33,298 bases of DNA. Origin: Chitinophagaceae bacterium. GTDB taxonomy: Bacteria; Bacteroidota; Bacteroidia; Chitinophagales; Chitinophagaceae. The notes beneath the pieces are model-generated. The model did not search any database, had not been told where the DNA came from, and saw nothing but the letters and a program-made list of their open reading frames with translations. Below are positions 1-7,759 of this stretch, piece by piece (the stretch's first letter is position 1; every line of letters begins with the position of its first letter). Location: contig JAQBNK010000097.1 of assembly GCA_028288595.1 (NCBI GenBank), positions 1 to 33,298 of the forward strand, in the 5' to 3' direction. Both the position numbers and the translations under genes were made by a program.

Positions 1-1
1 A

Positions 2-646
2 ACTCTTTTAGTTCTTTTAGCCATGGTTGCAGCAACCAATGGTTACTCCCAGTCAAAACTCCAGGATGGTACCCAGGTAGACATCATTACTACAGAAGCA
101 GTGTCTTCCAAAACAGCCAAAGAAGGCGACCAGATCGTTTTCCAGTTTGCCGATGATATCGTTGTAGATGGCAGGATCGTATTAAAAGGCGGCTCTGTTG
201 TAAAAGGACAAATTACCGTGGCTTCCCGTGCAAAAATGCTGGGCACTGCCGGTAAGCTCGATTTTATCTTAGACTACGGTAAAGCAGTAGACGGCACCAA
301 TGTTCGTTTAAGAGCCGCCAAATCTTTTAAAGGAAAAGATAAAAGTGTAGGCGTGTTAGCTGCCGGTGCTTTTGTGTTCGCTCCCCTTTTACTGATAAAA
401 GGAAAAGAGATCACTATCGAAAAAGGACAGCGCTTCCATGTTTATGTAGACAGGGATTATGTGATCCATGCTACAGAAGACGAAATGTCTATGGACAGGA
501 GCACAACCACAATCCCTGATAAAAAAATAGCAGAAGCCGGAAGCATGGCCGATGAGATCAAAAAATTAAAAGCTTTGTACGATGCAGGCGCATTAAGCAA
601 AGATGAATTTGACGCCGCTAAGAAAAAAGCGTTGGCGAGAAATTAG
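2..646 (+). CDS. Secreted SHOCT-domain protein, 5' end outside window
   Basis: The gene is open from the first bases of the window. The codons before the internal ATG at 23 read TLLVLLAMVAATNGYSQ, the hydrophobic core and Ala-rich cleavage region of a signal peptide, so the true start lies upstream and 23 is not the start. The mature part (about 160 residues) is beta-rich with repeated Gly/Val/Lys segments, a hydrophobic stretch (AAGAFVFAPLLLIKG) in the middle, and no catalytic motif I recognise. The last 33 residues (DEIKKLKALYDAGALSKDEF and what follows) match the SHOCT short C-terminal domain, a helical module thought to mediate oligomerisation. A hairpin terminator follows at 697. The SHOCT call is good; the function of the main domain is unknown. 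It acts outside the cytoplasmic membrane if the signal peptide is real. Confidence 0.75.
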   Translation, partial: TLLVLLAMVAATNGYSQSKLQDGTQVDIITTEAVSSKTAKEGDQIVFQFADDIVVDGRIVLKGGSVVKGQITVASRAKMLGTAGKLDFILDYGKAVDGTNVRLRAAKSFKGKDKSVGVLAAGAFVFAPLLLIKGKEITIEKGQRFHVYVDRDYVIHATEDEMSMDRSTTTIPDKKIAEAGSMADEIKKLKALYDAGALSKDEFDAAKKKALARN

Positions 647-657
647 ATTTGTTTTCT

Positions 658-761
658 GTATATAGGTATATGGTATATAGGTCAGTACCTGACAACAAGA
701 GAAGCATATCGCTTCTCTTTTGTTCTTTGTATATAGGTATATAACGTATATACCTATATAC
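658..761. repeat. TATATAGGTATA repeats with a perfect palindrome
   Basis: The 14-mer GTATATAGGTATAT occurs at 658-671, with a partial copy following to 682. A further copy forms the left arm of a perfect inverted repeat at 729-761 (15-bp arms, 3-nt loop ACG). Another copy of the 14-mer lies about 3 kb away at 3746-3759. The terminator at 697 sits between the first copy and the palindrome. The short reading frame on the minus strand through this block (rich in Tyr/Ile/Pro) is a translation of the repeat and not a supported gene. Confidence 0.8.
697..724 (+). terminator. Intrinsic terminator after SHOCT gene
   Basis: A perfect 9-bp stem (AAGAGAAGC / GCTTCTCTT) with a 5-nt loop ends in a T-rich run (TTTTGTTCTTT). 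It lies about 50 bp after the stop of the SHOCT gene. Confidence 0.75.
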
Positions 762-798
762 GACCCTTATAAATTCTTGTTCAATATTCTCGTATTCG

Positions 799-1239
799 CT
801 AATGGTCAGCACCGGGCGCATCAGCGATTTTTTCATAAGTTTCTTCCGTACCATCAGCGGCGATCATGCCATAGTATAATATAAGCCGGGTGTCTTTTAT
901 TTTTATAAACTGCTTATCGTTATGATTGGAGAACATGATGCGATCCATAATAGTAACCCTATCATAGAAAGTATCTTTCATTATTGAATAGCTTCCCTGG
1001 TCATTAACTTTTTGCTGCTCAAAGTGTTTGAAAGCAGAATCAGAAAACTCGTATACATATCCATTGCCCGGGGCGAAATCACCAGGCGCCCTGAAGCCAC
1101 CATTGATGTGCCGCAGCTCCCACACGCCTCTAAGTATACCAGGTGTAACAGTTGCAGACACAGCCTTTTGTTTTTTTCCGCAGCTTTCAAAACTGAACAG
1201 GCTGAAGAGTAGAAGGGATAACAGGATCGAATATTTCAT
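799..1239 (-). CDS. Small lipoprotein, possibly lipocalin-like
   Basis: A 146-residue protein starting MKYSILLSLLLFSLFSFESC, a lipoprotein signal peptide with the lipobox cysteine at residue 20, so it is probably anchored in a membrane facing the periplasm or outside. I chose the ATG at 1239 because the signal peptide starts there; the in-frame extension upstream adds only unlikely residues. The mature part (GVWELRHINGG..., a conserved-looking GYVYEF strand, then alternating short strands) resembles small lipocalin-like proteins of Bacteroidota that open with a 'W.L' motif, but this is only a fold-level guess. It is divergent from the nucleotidyltransferase-HEPN gene. No function can be assigned. 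Confidence 0.7.
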   Translation of the reverse strand: MKYSILLSLLLFSLFSFESCGKKQKAVSATVTPGILRGVWELRHINGGFRAPGDFAPGNGYVYEFSDSAFKHFEQQKVNDQGSYSIMKDTFYDRVTIMDRIMFSNHNDKQFIKIKDTRLILYYGMIAADGTEETYEKIADAPGADH

Positions 1240-1372
1240 CTGGTAATTTAGATAATTGAGTGCAGGATAAATAATACGTGGCATCAATTGCGGTTAATTG
1301 TTCGGGTAATTAGTTGAAATTCGTATCAACCAATTCTTTAATTTTCGATCTTCCACCTTCGATCTTCGATTT

Positions 1373-2236
1373 ATGAAAACAACCTTGTCTCATTTACCTC
1401 AACAAAAGCAGGAAGAGATTGCTGCCATCACCGAAACACTGCGGCTGATGACAGAACCCGAGATGATCATTCTCTTTGGCTCTTACAGCCGCGGAGACTG
1501 GCAGGAGGATGTTTATATTGAAGACAACATTACTTATTCTTACAACAGCGATTTTGATCTGTTAGTAGTGGTGAAGGATGAAAAGAAAGCAGCCTACAAG
1601 GAAAGAAAGATCTTACACAAACTGCGCAGCCACCTGCACCACGAGCTGCCCGTGCAGGTAATTGTACATGGTATAGATTACCTGAACAAACAACTGGAAG
1701 AGGGGCAATATTTCTTTACCGATATTATGAAGGAAGGAACCATGCTCTTCGATACGCACATGTACACACTCGCAGAACCAAAAGAATTATCTGCAAAGCA
1801 AAGAGCGAATATTTCGCAGATGTATTTTGATAAGTGGTTTGCTGATGCTGTGAAGTTTTTTGAAGGGGTTGAATTTTATATGGATAAAGAGTATTTATCT
1901 CAGGCTGCATTTTTACTTCATCAAACCACTGAAAGGTTTTTGAATACCGTAGGATTAGTATTTACACACTATAGACCGAAGACACACGACTTAGTGATCC
2001 TTTATAAAGCGGCGTGTTTACATGATGAGCGGTTTAAAATTGCTTTTCCTTTGAGGGATGAAGAAGAAAGAAGATTGTTTAAGATTTTAAACGCCGCTTA
2101 TATTGATAGCAGGTATAAACTGAATTACTCAGTTACAAGAGATGACCTTGAATATTTAAGTGAGCGGGTTGAAGTGCTGAGAGAAATTACGGAGGTTGTT
2201 TGTGGGGAGAAGATTGAGGGGATAACAAACAAATAA
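1373..2236 (+). CDS. Fused nucleotidyltransferase (MNT) and HEPN protein
   Basis: A 287-residue two-domain protein. Residues about 15-105 are a minimal nucleotidyltransferase: GSYSRG at 36-41, then an insert of about 18 residues, then the metal-binding pair SDFD at 59-62. The usual third acidic residue is not obvious; the strand expected to carry it reads VQVIV (94-98). Residues about 150-280 are a HEPN domain with LLHQTTERFL and a KTHDL motif. In MntA-HepT toxin-antitoxin pairs these domains are separate proteins: HEPN is an RNase toxin and MNT blocks it by AMP transfer. Fused forms are common in Bacteroidota and mostly uncharacterised. Whether this one is a self-contained toxin-antitoxin, a defence protein or a metabolic enzyme cannot be read from sequence. 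It stands alone, divergent from the lipoprotein gene. Confidence 0.88.
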   Translation: MKTTLSHLPQQKQEEIAAITETLRLMTEPEMIILFGSYSRGDWQEDVYIEDNITYSYNSDFDLLVVVKDEKKAAYKERKILHKLRSHLHHELPVQVIVHGIDYLNKQLEEGQYFFTDIMKEGTMLFDTHMYTLAEPKELSAKQRANISQMYFDKWFADAVKFFEGVEFYMDKEYLSQAAFLLHQTTERFLNTVGLVFTHYRPKTHDLVILYKAACLHDERFKIAFPLRDEEERRLFKILNAAYIDSRYKLNYSVTRDDLEYLSERVEVLREITEVVCGEKIEGITNK

Positions 2237-2281
2237 AAATTTCTTGAATCTAATGTTGTTATTATAGTAAGTATAAGAAAT

Positions 2282-2884
2282 ATGACTTCAATAAAACGAA
2301 ACCCATTTAAGATAACATTACTTGTTATTGCAACATTCACTTTTTTAAACTGTACTGCTCAGGTAAAAGGAAAATATAAATATTGGTCTGAAACGAACCC
2401 TTTGATCCCGAACGATTTTAATGATATGGTAACGACAGATTCGATGGGTGAGGTGACAGCGTATAGTAGTATTTATTTGGGATGCAGAGAAAGGGTTGAT
2501 CAAGAATCAAACAAAATTTTTATAACTGTGACCAATGGCTGAATATTCTTTATCATTTATAAAAAGAAAATTGTTTGATGCGGCCACTCTGATGCGTGTG
2601 GTAAGCCATGAACAATTACATTTCGATCTTGCGGAAACATTTGCTAGGAACTTCGTTATTAGTTGCAAAGAGACATAAAGTTTGGAAAAGATTATAAAAC
2701 TGAATTAAGCTCACTTTTTAATGCGATGTTAAGGGAGGAACAAAGAGCACAAGAACAATTTGATAAAGAATCAAATTTTGGATGGGACACGACTGTGCAA
2801 CAAACATGGGAGGCCAAAGTCAAAAGTATTTTGCAAAAAACAGCTCAATATAGCTCCAAAACTTTTTCATTTATTCTCAACTAA
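2282..2884 (+). pseudogene. DUF922-like HExxH lipoprotein gene with two frameshifts
   Basis: Three consecutive pieces in different frames make one recognisable protein of about 200 residues. Piece 1 (2282-2542) has a signal peptide ending LNCTAQ and the WSETNPLIPNDFND start typical of DUF922. Piece 2 (2535-2678) has the core motif SHEQLHFDLAETFAR, containing the HExxH-like HEQLH. Piece 3 (from about 2663 to 2884) has the C-terminal EQFDKESNFGWDTTVQQTWE. Removing one G near 2537-2538 and adding one T near 2662-2664 restores a single frame; the two changes cancel, so the total length stays a multiple of three. DUF922 proteins are secreted putative metalloproteases. This is either a recent pseudogene or two homopolymer sequencing errors. 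The DUF922 assignment rests on motif memory. Confidence 0.72.
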
Positions 2885-2959
2885 ACTCATTCTCGTTTTC
2901 TAATTGTGCAAGTTTAGCAGGTTACTTTTAATTCTTGCCTGTATTAACAAAAAAGGGCC

Positions 2960-3256
2960 ATGAACGTTTTTCAGTTACATACCCGTTCGTTCATTTTACT
3001 TGCTTTCAATTATGTATGCTGGATTTTTTCTTTATTTATTGTCTTGCACAGAACCAGATGGCAACAGTCCGGCTGTGACTTTACCATCAAGATCCTTCCA
3101 CTTTTTTTGTTACCAATGATCATAATAAGTTCAGTGTTATTCATAATAAAAGCACTCAAGAGTAAAGAGCCGCTGACCACAGATTATTTTATTTTCACCG
3201 GGCTTGTTCTTTTGCCAATGGTAATCTCTGTTGGGATAATGATGTTTTTAATTTGA
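2960..3256 (+). CDS. Small three-helix membrane protein, unknown function
   Basis: A 98-residue protein with three hydrophobic segments: about residues 9-29 (FILLAFNYVCWIFSLFIVL), 45-64 (ILPLFLLPMIIISSVLFII) and 76-98 (FIFTGLVLLPMVISVGIMMF). The first loop (HRTRWQQSG) is basic. It resembles no family I recognise. The ATG is preceded by AAAAAAGGGCC, a weak ribosome site. No clear terminator follows; the repeat-rich intergenic region begins a few bases after the stop. Confidence 0.5.
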   Translation: MNVFQLHTRSFILLAFNYVCWIFSLFIVLHRTRWQQSGCDFTIKILPLFLLPMIIISSVLFIIKALKSKEPLTTDYFIFTGLVLLPMVISVGIMMFLI

Positions 3257-3930
3257 AAGGTTGCTCTGCGAAGTTTAAGGGCAGGTGCCGGCTGAGTTAA
3301 GGGTGCCTGGTAAAGTTTAGGGTGCTGGGCGAAGTTTTTAACTTCGCCCCATCTAAAAGAAGTTTCCAACTTCACTCTTAAAGCCTGCCACCCTAATTCA
3401 ACTACCCATCAACCTTAATTGCATTTAGCTGGAAGCATAATTCATTTCACCTGCAGGTATAATTGTATTTGTCCTAAGGGATAATTGAATGGGGTAAGGA
3501 GGTGGGCCATTTATGTCCCAGGGCTAATCGAATTAAGCTCCGGGCATAATTGTATTTCCTTTTTAGGGCGGTGGTATTTGGGTAAAAGCATAATTCTATT
3601 AACCTCGCAGGTAAGCCAGCTTATGTTTGGGGTGGGGAGGGGTACCCCGGAGGTCCCACCTGTCAGCGAAGTTTGCACCTGCAGGGTGCAACCACCAGGC
3701 ACTTCATTCTACATTGCAGCCACCAGCTCAACACTGTGTATTTATGTATATAGGTATATAAGGCCTCTATGTATCATGTATCCCTGCATTATGAATCTCT
3801 ATGTGCTTATGTGGTAAAAAAATACCTTCCCTAATAGAATTTTACTATTTTGTCCACCACACCTACAGCAACACTCTAAGAAACTACAGCCGGGCACAGC
3901 TATTACCTCACCACTTTAACCCTTTTTTAC
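3257..3930. other. 674-bp non-coding region, repeat-rich
   Basis: No convincing gene is present: the longest frame, on the plus strand at 3485-3817, has Trp/Cys-rich composition and runs across repeats. The region holds a hairpin with 10-bp arms (GGGCGAAGTT / AACTTCGCCC, 3327-3349), the 22-bp periodic array at about 3394-3611, a hairpin with arms TTGCACC / GGTGCAA at 3673-3691, and one copy of GTATATAGGTATAT at 3746. The motif GCGAAGTTT recurs near 3268, 3329 and 3667. The promoter of the downstream SGNH-MBOAT pair should lie in the last 150 bp. Confidence 0.7.
3394..3611. repeat. Degenerate tandem repeat, 22-bp period
   Basis: Related cores of the type TAATTGNATT start at 3394, 3416, 3438, 3460, 3482, 3525, 3547 and 3591. 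Weaker units fall at the expected positions near 3503 and 3569 (CGGTGGTATTT). Five consecutive spacings are exactly 22 bp or an even fraction of the gap. Each unit has an A/T-rich 10-11 bp core followed by an 11-12 bp C/G-richer half with CCTG or GGG. A weaker 19-23 bp rhythm seems to extend upstream to about 3269 (units containing GAAGTTT, TTAAGGG, AAAGTTTAGGG). The units touch each other, so there are no CRISPR-like spacers, and a 22-bp period cannot be a protein repeat. Confidence 0.7.
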
Positions 3931-4962
3931 ATGACAACAAGCAACCTTACCAAAGCAGGTATCCTTGCCATTATTCTTGTATTATTTAGTGTCACTTCCT
4001 GGGAAATCTACCTCCGCAGTAAAATGGCTGTGAGCGATTTTGATGATAGCCCTGGACTATGGGCCAATTTGCGCCGGCAGGTTTATCAGCCCAAAGAAAA
4101 AGCCACTGCATTTATCGGCTCTTCCCGGATCAAATTCGATCTGGATCAATCCGCATGGCAATCACTCACCGGCGATCAGCCCCTGCAGTTAGCCATTGAA
4201 GGCGCTACTCCCATCCCTGTATTAAAAGATCTTGCTGCAGACAAAAACTTTAAAGGCAAACTGGTAATAGATGTAACCGAGATACTGTTCTTTAGTAATG
4301 CGCCGCCATTTGTTTCGGAGCCTAACAAGAACATCAAATTCTATAAGGACCAAACGCCATCTGAACATTTTAGCTTTATGGTGAACAGGGTTACGGAGAG
4401 TAACCTCTATTTTCTTGACAAAGGAAATTATTCGCTCAATGCGCTGCTGGATAAAATGGAAATACCCAGTCGCAAAGGCGTATTTGTTTTCCCTGTATTT
4501 CCCCCGGATTTTGACAGAACCAGTTTTACAAGACAGTCTTCAATGACGGATCGTTTTTTACAGGATACACTTCAGCAAAACCAGGTGAGAGCGATATGGA
4601 AATACCTTGGTGATAATATGAGGGAGCCGCCGCCATCAGGAGAAAACCTCACTGCATTTTTTCACATGGTAAAAGATTGTACAGACAAAATAAAAGCAAG
4701 AGGCGGTGAAGTGATCTTTACAAGAACGCCATCCAGCGGTCCTTTTTTAATGGGTGAAAAACAAGGTTTCCCGAGGGAGAAATATTGGGACCAGTTACTT
4801 GCAGTAACAGGTTGCCAGGGAATTTATTTTGAAGACTATCCTTCAACGGCGCATTTTCAATGCCCTGAATTTTCTCACCTTTCTCCTCCTGATGCAAAAA
4901 AATATACTACTGAACTGGTGAAGCAATTGCAGGAAAAAGGATGGAAGTTTTCTAAGTCTTAA
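3931..4962 (+). CDS. Membrane-anchored SGNH-like protein paired with MBOAT
   Basis: A 343-residue protein with one N-terminal membrane segment (residues about 9-26, AGILAIILVLFSVTSWEIYL) and a long extracytoplasmic domain. FIGSSRIKFD at 62-70 fits SGNH block I, with S64 or S65 as nucleophile candidate. The C-terminal EFSHLSPPDAKKY (313 onward) fits block V with H316, but the usual DxxH aspartate is a glutamate (E313). Such proteins resemble AlgJ/AlgX, DltD and similar partners that work with an MBOAT protein to move acyl groups onto an extracellular polymer. The MBOAT gene follows 22 bp later on the same strand, so the two are probably co-transcribed. The acceptor polymer is unknown; no polysaccharide synthase is in the window. 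Confidence 0.75.
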   Translation: MTTSNLTKAGILAIILVLFSVTSWEIYLRSKMAVSDFDDSPGLWANLRRQVYQPKEKATAFIGSSRIKFDLDQSAWQSLTGDQPLQLAIEGATPIPVLKDLAADKNFKGKLVIDVTEILFFSNAPPFVSEPNKNIKFYKDQTPSEHFSFMVNRVTESNLYFLDKGNYSLNALLDKMEIPSRKGVFVFPVFPPDFDRTSFTRQSSMTDRFLQDTLQQNQVRAIWKYLGDNMREPPPSGENLTAFFHMVKDCTDKIKARGGEVIFTRTPSSGPFLMGEKQGFPREKYWDQLLAVTGCQGIYFEDYPSTAHFQCPEFSHLSPPDAKKYTTELVKQLQEKGWKFSKS

Positions 4963-4984
4963 CAACCCTCATAAACTAACAACC

Positions 4985-6478
4985 ATGCTATTTAACTCAT
5001 ATACTTTTATCGTATTCTTTATAGTTATGCTGGTGTTGCATAACTGGATGCCTTTTAACTGGAAAACAAAAAAGGTTAACCTGCTTATCGCCAGTTATAT
5101 TTTTTATGCAGCCTGGAACCCGCCTTTTATTTTGCTCTTATGGCTATCTACCGTGGTGGATTATTTTGTAGGCAGGTCTTTATACTTACAGGAAAACATG
5201 ACGAAGCGAAGATTGCTACTGGTAGTGAGCCTTATTGGTAACCTGGGCATGCTTTGCTTTTTTAAATACGGCGGCTTCCTGCTTGAAAATTTTGTGACAC
5301 TATGCAATGCTGTTGGCTTTAATTTTCACCCGGCAAAACCGAACATTATATTACCTGCGGGTATTTCTTTTTATACGTTCACTACACTCTGTTATACCAT
5401 TGATATGTATAAGAAGAAGAGCAAACCTGTTAAGTCGCTCCTGGATTTCTCTTTGTTTGTAACCTTCTTCCCGCACCTTGTTGCAGGACCGATAGTAAGA
5501 CCACCGCAACTGGTACCGCAGTTTGAAACCGAAAGAAAAGTTACACGCCAGCAACTTAACCAGGGATTGCTGCTGCTTACCCTTGGTATGTTTATGAAAG
5601 TAGTGCTGGCAGATGGAATGTTATCGTCAACTGCCGATACCATATTCAGTGCACCCATGCGCTTGCAAACACTGGATGCATGGATGGGCGTGCTTGCTTT
5701 TAGCGGACAGATATTTTTTGACTTTGCAGGATATTCCAGTTGCGCAATAGGCGTTGCTTTATGTCTTGGATTTGTGTTGCCTGAAAACTTCCGCTATCCT
5801 TATGCGGCACTTGGCTTTTCAGACTTTTGGAAAAGATGGCACATTACACTTTCTGCATGGCTGAGAGATTACCTCTACATTCCTCTGGGCGGAAACAGGA
5901 AAGGTGAAATCATGACGTATGTTAATTTAATGATCACCATGTTGCTGGGTGGTTTATGGCACGGCGCTTCCTGGACGTTCGTAGTGTGGGGCGCATTGCA
6001 TGGAAGTTATTTATGTATTGAAAGATTGCTGAGAGGAAAAGCGGTTGATAAACCACAGGGCACTTTGGAAGAAGCCCTGGAGCCTCCTGTAGCAATAACG
6101 GTAGCCTCTTTTGCACCGGCCTTTCTCCGCAGCCGCAGCGTGAATAAATTCATGCTTGCTTTACTCACTTTTTTCCTGGTGAATGTTACCTGGGTATTCT
6201 TCAGATCACCTGACTTTACTACCGCATGGCGATTGCTCGGCTCAATGTTCAGGAACAGGCCCGATGGCGTGATGTTGTTGTCTGCACTGAGTATTTTAAA
6301 AGTATCGGTGATAACAATAGGCATGGTAGGTTGTCACTGGATGATGCGCAATACCAAGGTAACTGTTGTAGCAGCAAAAATACCGTGGTGGTTGTTAGGT
6401 ATTATCTGGGCGGCAATGCTGGGTTTATTACTGTTAAGCCAGGATAGCAGCAATTCATTTATCTATTTTCAGTTTTGA
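4985..6478 (+). CDS. MBOAT family O-acyltransferase (AlgI-like)
   Basis: A 497-residue polytopic membrane protein of the AlgI/DltB branch of MBOAT, about the usual length of 470-520. Hallmarks: FFPHLVAGPIVRP around residue 160; FWKRWHITLSAWLRDYLYIP with H286; and GGLWHGASWTFVVWGALHG with H326, the conserved catalytic histidine. About ten or more hydrophobic helices are visible. The family transfers an acyl group (often acetyl) from a cytoplasmic donor across the membrane, here presumably to the SGNH-like partner encoded just upstream. By analogy with alginate or cell-wall O-acetylation it modifies an envelope or exported glycan. The substrate cannot be told from the sequence. No clear terminator is seen after the stop. 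Confidence 0.93.
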   Translation: MLFNSYTFIVFFIVMLVLHNWMPFNWKTKKVNLLIASYIFYAAWNPPFILLLWLSTVVDYFVGRSLYLQENMTKRRLLLVVSLIGNLGMLCFFKYGGFLLENFVTLCNAVGFNFHPAKPNIILPAGISFYTFTTLCYTIDMYKKKSKPVKSLLDFSLFVTFFPHLVAGPIVRPPQLVPQFETERKVTRQQLNQGLLLLTLGMFMKVVLADGMLSSTADTIFSAPMRLQTLDAWMGVLAFSGQIFFDFAGYSSCAIGVALCLGFVLPENFRYPYAALGFSDFWKRWHITLSAWLRDYLYIPLGGNRKGEIMTYVNLMITMLLGGLWHGASWTFVVWGALHGSYLCIERLLRGKAVDKPQGTLEEALEPPVAITVASFAPAFLRSRSVNKFMLALLTFFLVNVTWVFFRSPDFTTAWRLLGSMFRNRPDGVMLLSALSILKVSVITIGMVGCHWMMRNTKVTVVAAKIPWWLLGIIWAAMLGLLLLSQDSSNSFIYFQF

Positions 6479-6644
6479 GAAAATAAATGCGAGTATCCGC
6501 AAGATGCTTTTCATTTTTCTTTGAATTGATTTTTAAAGTATTGTTTTTTTATATCGCACCTGCAGCACGCAGGCGGCGGGTGACAATGCGATGTGGCTAT
6601 CGCTCCTGTGTAGCAGTGTGCAGGTATGATAAAACATTCAGCTC

Positions 6645-6652
6645 TATCTTTG
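6645..6652 (+). promoter_or_regulatory. Bacteroidota -7 box for the SDR gene
   Basis: TATCTTTG matches the Bacteroidota consensus TAnnTTTG exactly and lies 27 bp before the ATG at 6680, giving a short leader. No good -33 TTG element is seen at the usual spacing. Confidence 0.5.
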
Positions 6653-6679
6653 TGCCTGTCAAAAAAGTAAAAGCACAAT

Positions 6680-7405
6680 ATGAAATTATCCGGCAATAAA
6701 ATTCTCATTACAGGCGGTGCAAGTGGTATCGGGCTGGGATTAACAGAAAGATTTATACAGGAAAATAATACAGTAATTATTTGCGGAAGACGTGAGTCTG
6801 CATTGAAAGAAGCAGCGGAAAAATTTCCCTCCCTCATAACAAAAGTCTGTGATCTTTCTGTTGAAGCCGAACGCATCGAACTTTTTGAATGGGTATCAGC
6901 CAATCATAGTGATCTCAATGTGCTGGTAAATAATGCCGGGATACAACAGTGGATGAACATCAGTAACGATGATTTTTATGAGCGTGCAAAAACAGAGATC
7001 GTTACAAATGTGGAAGCGCCCATTCATTTAACATCACTGTTCATTAATTTAAAATCACTAACGACCATCATGAATGTAACCTCGGGTTTGTCTTTTACGC
7101 CCATGACAAAAGCGCCGGTTTATTCTGCGACAAAAGCATTCTTCCATTCATTCACATTATCCGCACGCCACCTGCTGAAACAAAAGAATATTGAAGTCAT
7201 CGAAATTATTCCGCCCGCACTTAATACTGATTTGGGCGGAAAAGGTTTGCATGATACAGCGCCACCGGTAAGTGATTTCATAGCATCCATATTCGAACAA
7301 CTAAAACAGGGAAAAACTGAACTGACCTTCGGTTTCAGCGAGGCAATGACAAAAGCTGGTCCGGAAGAATTGAAGAATGCGTTTAGTAGGATGAATCCGC
7401 AATAA
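6680..7405 (+). CDS. Short-chain dehydrogenase/reductase, DltE-like
   Basis: A 241-residue classical SDR. The NAD(P) loop TGGASGIG is at 11-18, NNAG at 84-87, the catalytic Ser at S135 (NVTSG) and YSATK with Y148 and K152. The arginines after the second strand (CGRRES) suggest NADP(H) preference. After the catalytic helix it carries IIPPALNTDLGGKGLHD, typical of the DltE-like subgroup, whose substrates are undefined. The name DltE comes from an association with the dlt operon in some Gram-positives; here an MBOAT gene lies about 200 bp upstream, but a separate promoter-like box at 6645 suggests independent transcription. Cytoplasmic oxidoreductase; substrate unknown. Confidence 0.9.
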   Translation: MKLSGNKILITGGASGIGLGLTERFIQENNTVIICGRRESALKEAAEKFPSLITKVCDLSVEAERIELFEWVSANHSDLNVLVNNAGIQQWMNISNDDFYERAKTEIVTNVEAPIHLTSLFINLKSLTTIMNVTSGLSFTPMTKAPVYSATKAFFHSFTLSARHLLKQKNIEVIEIIPPALNTDLGGKGLHDTAPPVSDFIASIFEQLKQGKTELTFGFSEAMTKAGPEELKNAFSRMNPQ

Positions 7406-7423
7406 TTATTAATTACTAATTAA

Positions 7424-7702
7424 TCATCCCTCATAGTTCTTATAAAATATTTTAAAGTTCTCATCAGGGTCAAGCGCAACAGTGTATTCAATCCTGTACC
7501 AGTTGAACCCGTTCAATAATATTTCATCTTTCTTCAGCACTTCTTTTTCATCAGGGTTTTTTAGCACAACAGCCTTTCCTTTAACGGACTCAACCCTATA
7601 AACGCCATCGAAATCTTTATAGCTTTTGGGTTCCTTAAATGCGAAGCCTATTGTTGCACCGGCTTCAAACTGGCTCACGTCTTCAATTAATGCGTATGTC
7701 AT
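7424..7702 (-). CDS. Small hypothetical protein (92 aa)
   Basis: The protein starts MTYALIEDVSQFEAGATIGF and is mainly beta-strand and charged, with no signal peptide or membrane segment, so it is probably cytoplasmic. I chose the ATG at 7702 over a TTG three codons upstream. Lys/Asp/Glu-rich strands (VYRVESVKGKAVVLKNPDEK) suggest a small SH3-like or OB-like barrel, but I do not recognise a family. It lies 57 bp after the other small minus-strand gene (7760-7981), and the pair may be co-transcribed. Confidence 0.6.
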   Translation of the reverse strand: MTYALIEDVSQFEAGATIGFAFKEPKSYKDFDGVYRVESVKGKAVVLKNPDEKEVLKKDEILLNGFNWYRIEYTVALDPDENFKIFYKNYEG

Positions 7703-7759
7703 AAATAGCAAGTTAAAAACTTGTGTTTATGGGCGCAGGGTTGCAGAGAAAGTATATAC

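Noticed and set aside
618-854. Minus-strand 78-codon gene
   Set aside because: It is a translation of the TATATAGGTATA repeats and overlaps both neighbours; Tyr/Ile/Pro composition comes from the repeat.
1339-1346. Promoter box TAATTTTC before the MNT-HEPN gene
   Set aside because: The last base differs from TAnnTTTG and the nearest TTG is 22 bp upstream; too weak to list. The surrounding TTCGATCTT triplication may produce the look-alike.
3394-3611. CRISPR array
   Set aside because: Units are degenerate and abut each other every 22 bp; there are no unique spacers and no cas genes.
3485-3817. Plus-strand 110-codon gene
   Set aside because: It crosses the 22-bp array and two hairpins, has Cys/Trp/Tyr-rich composition unlike neighbours, and no ribosome site or known motif.
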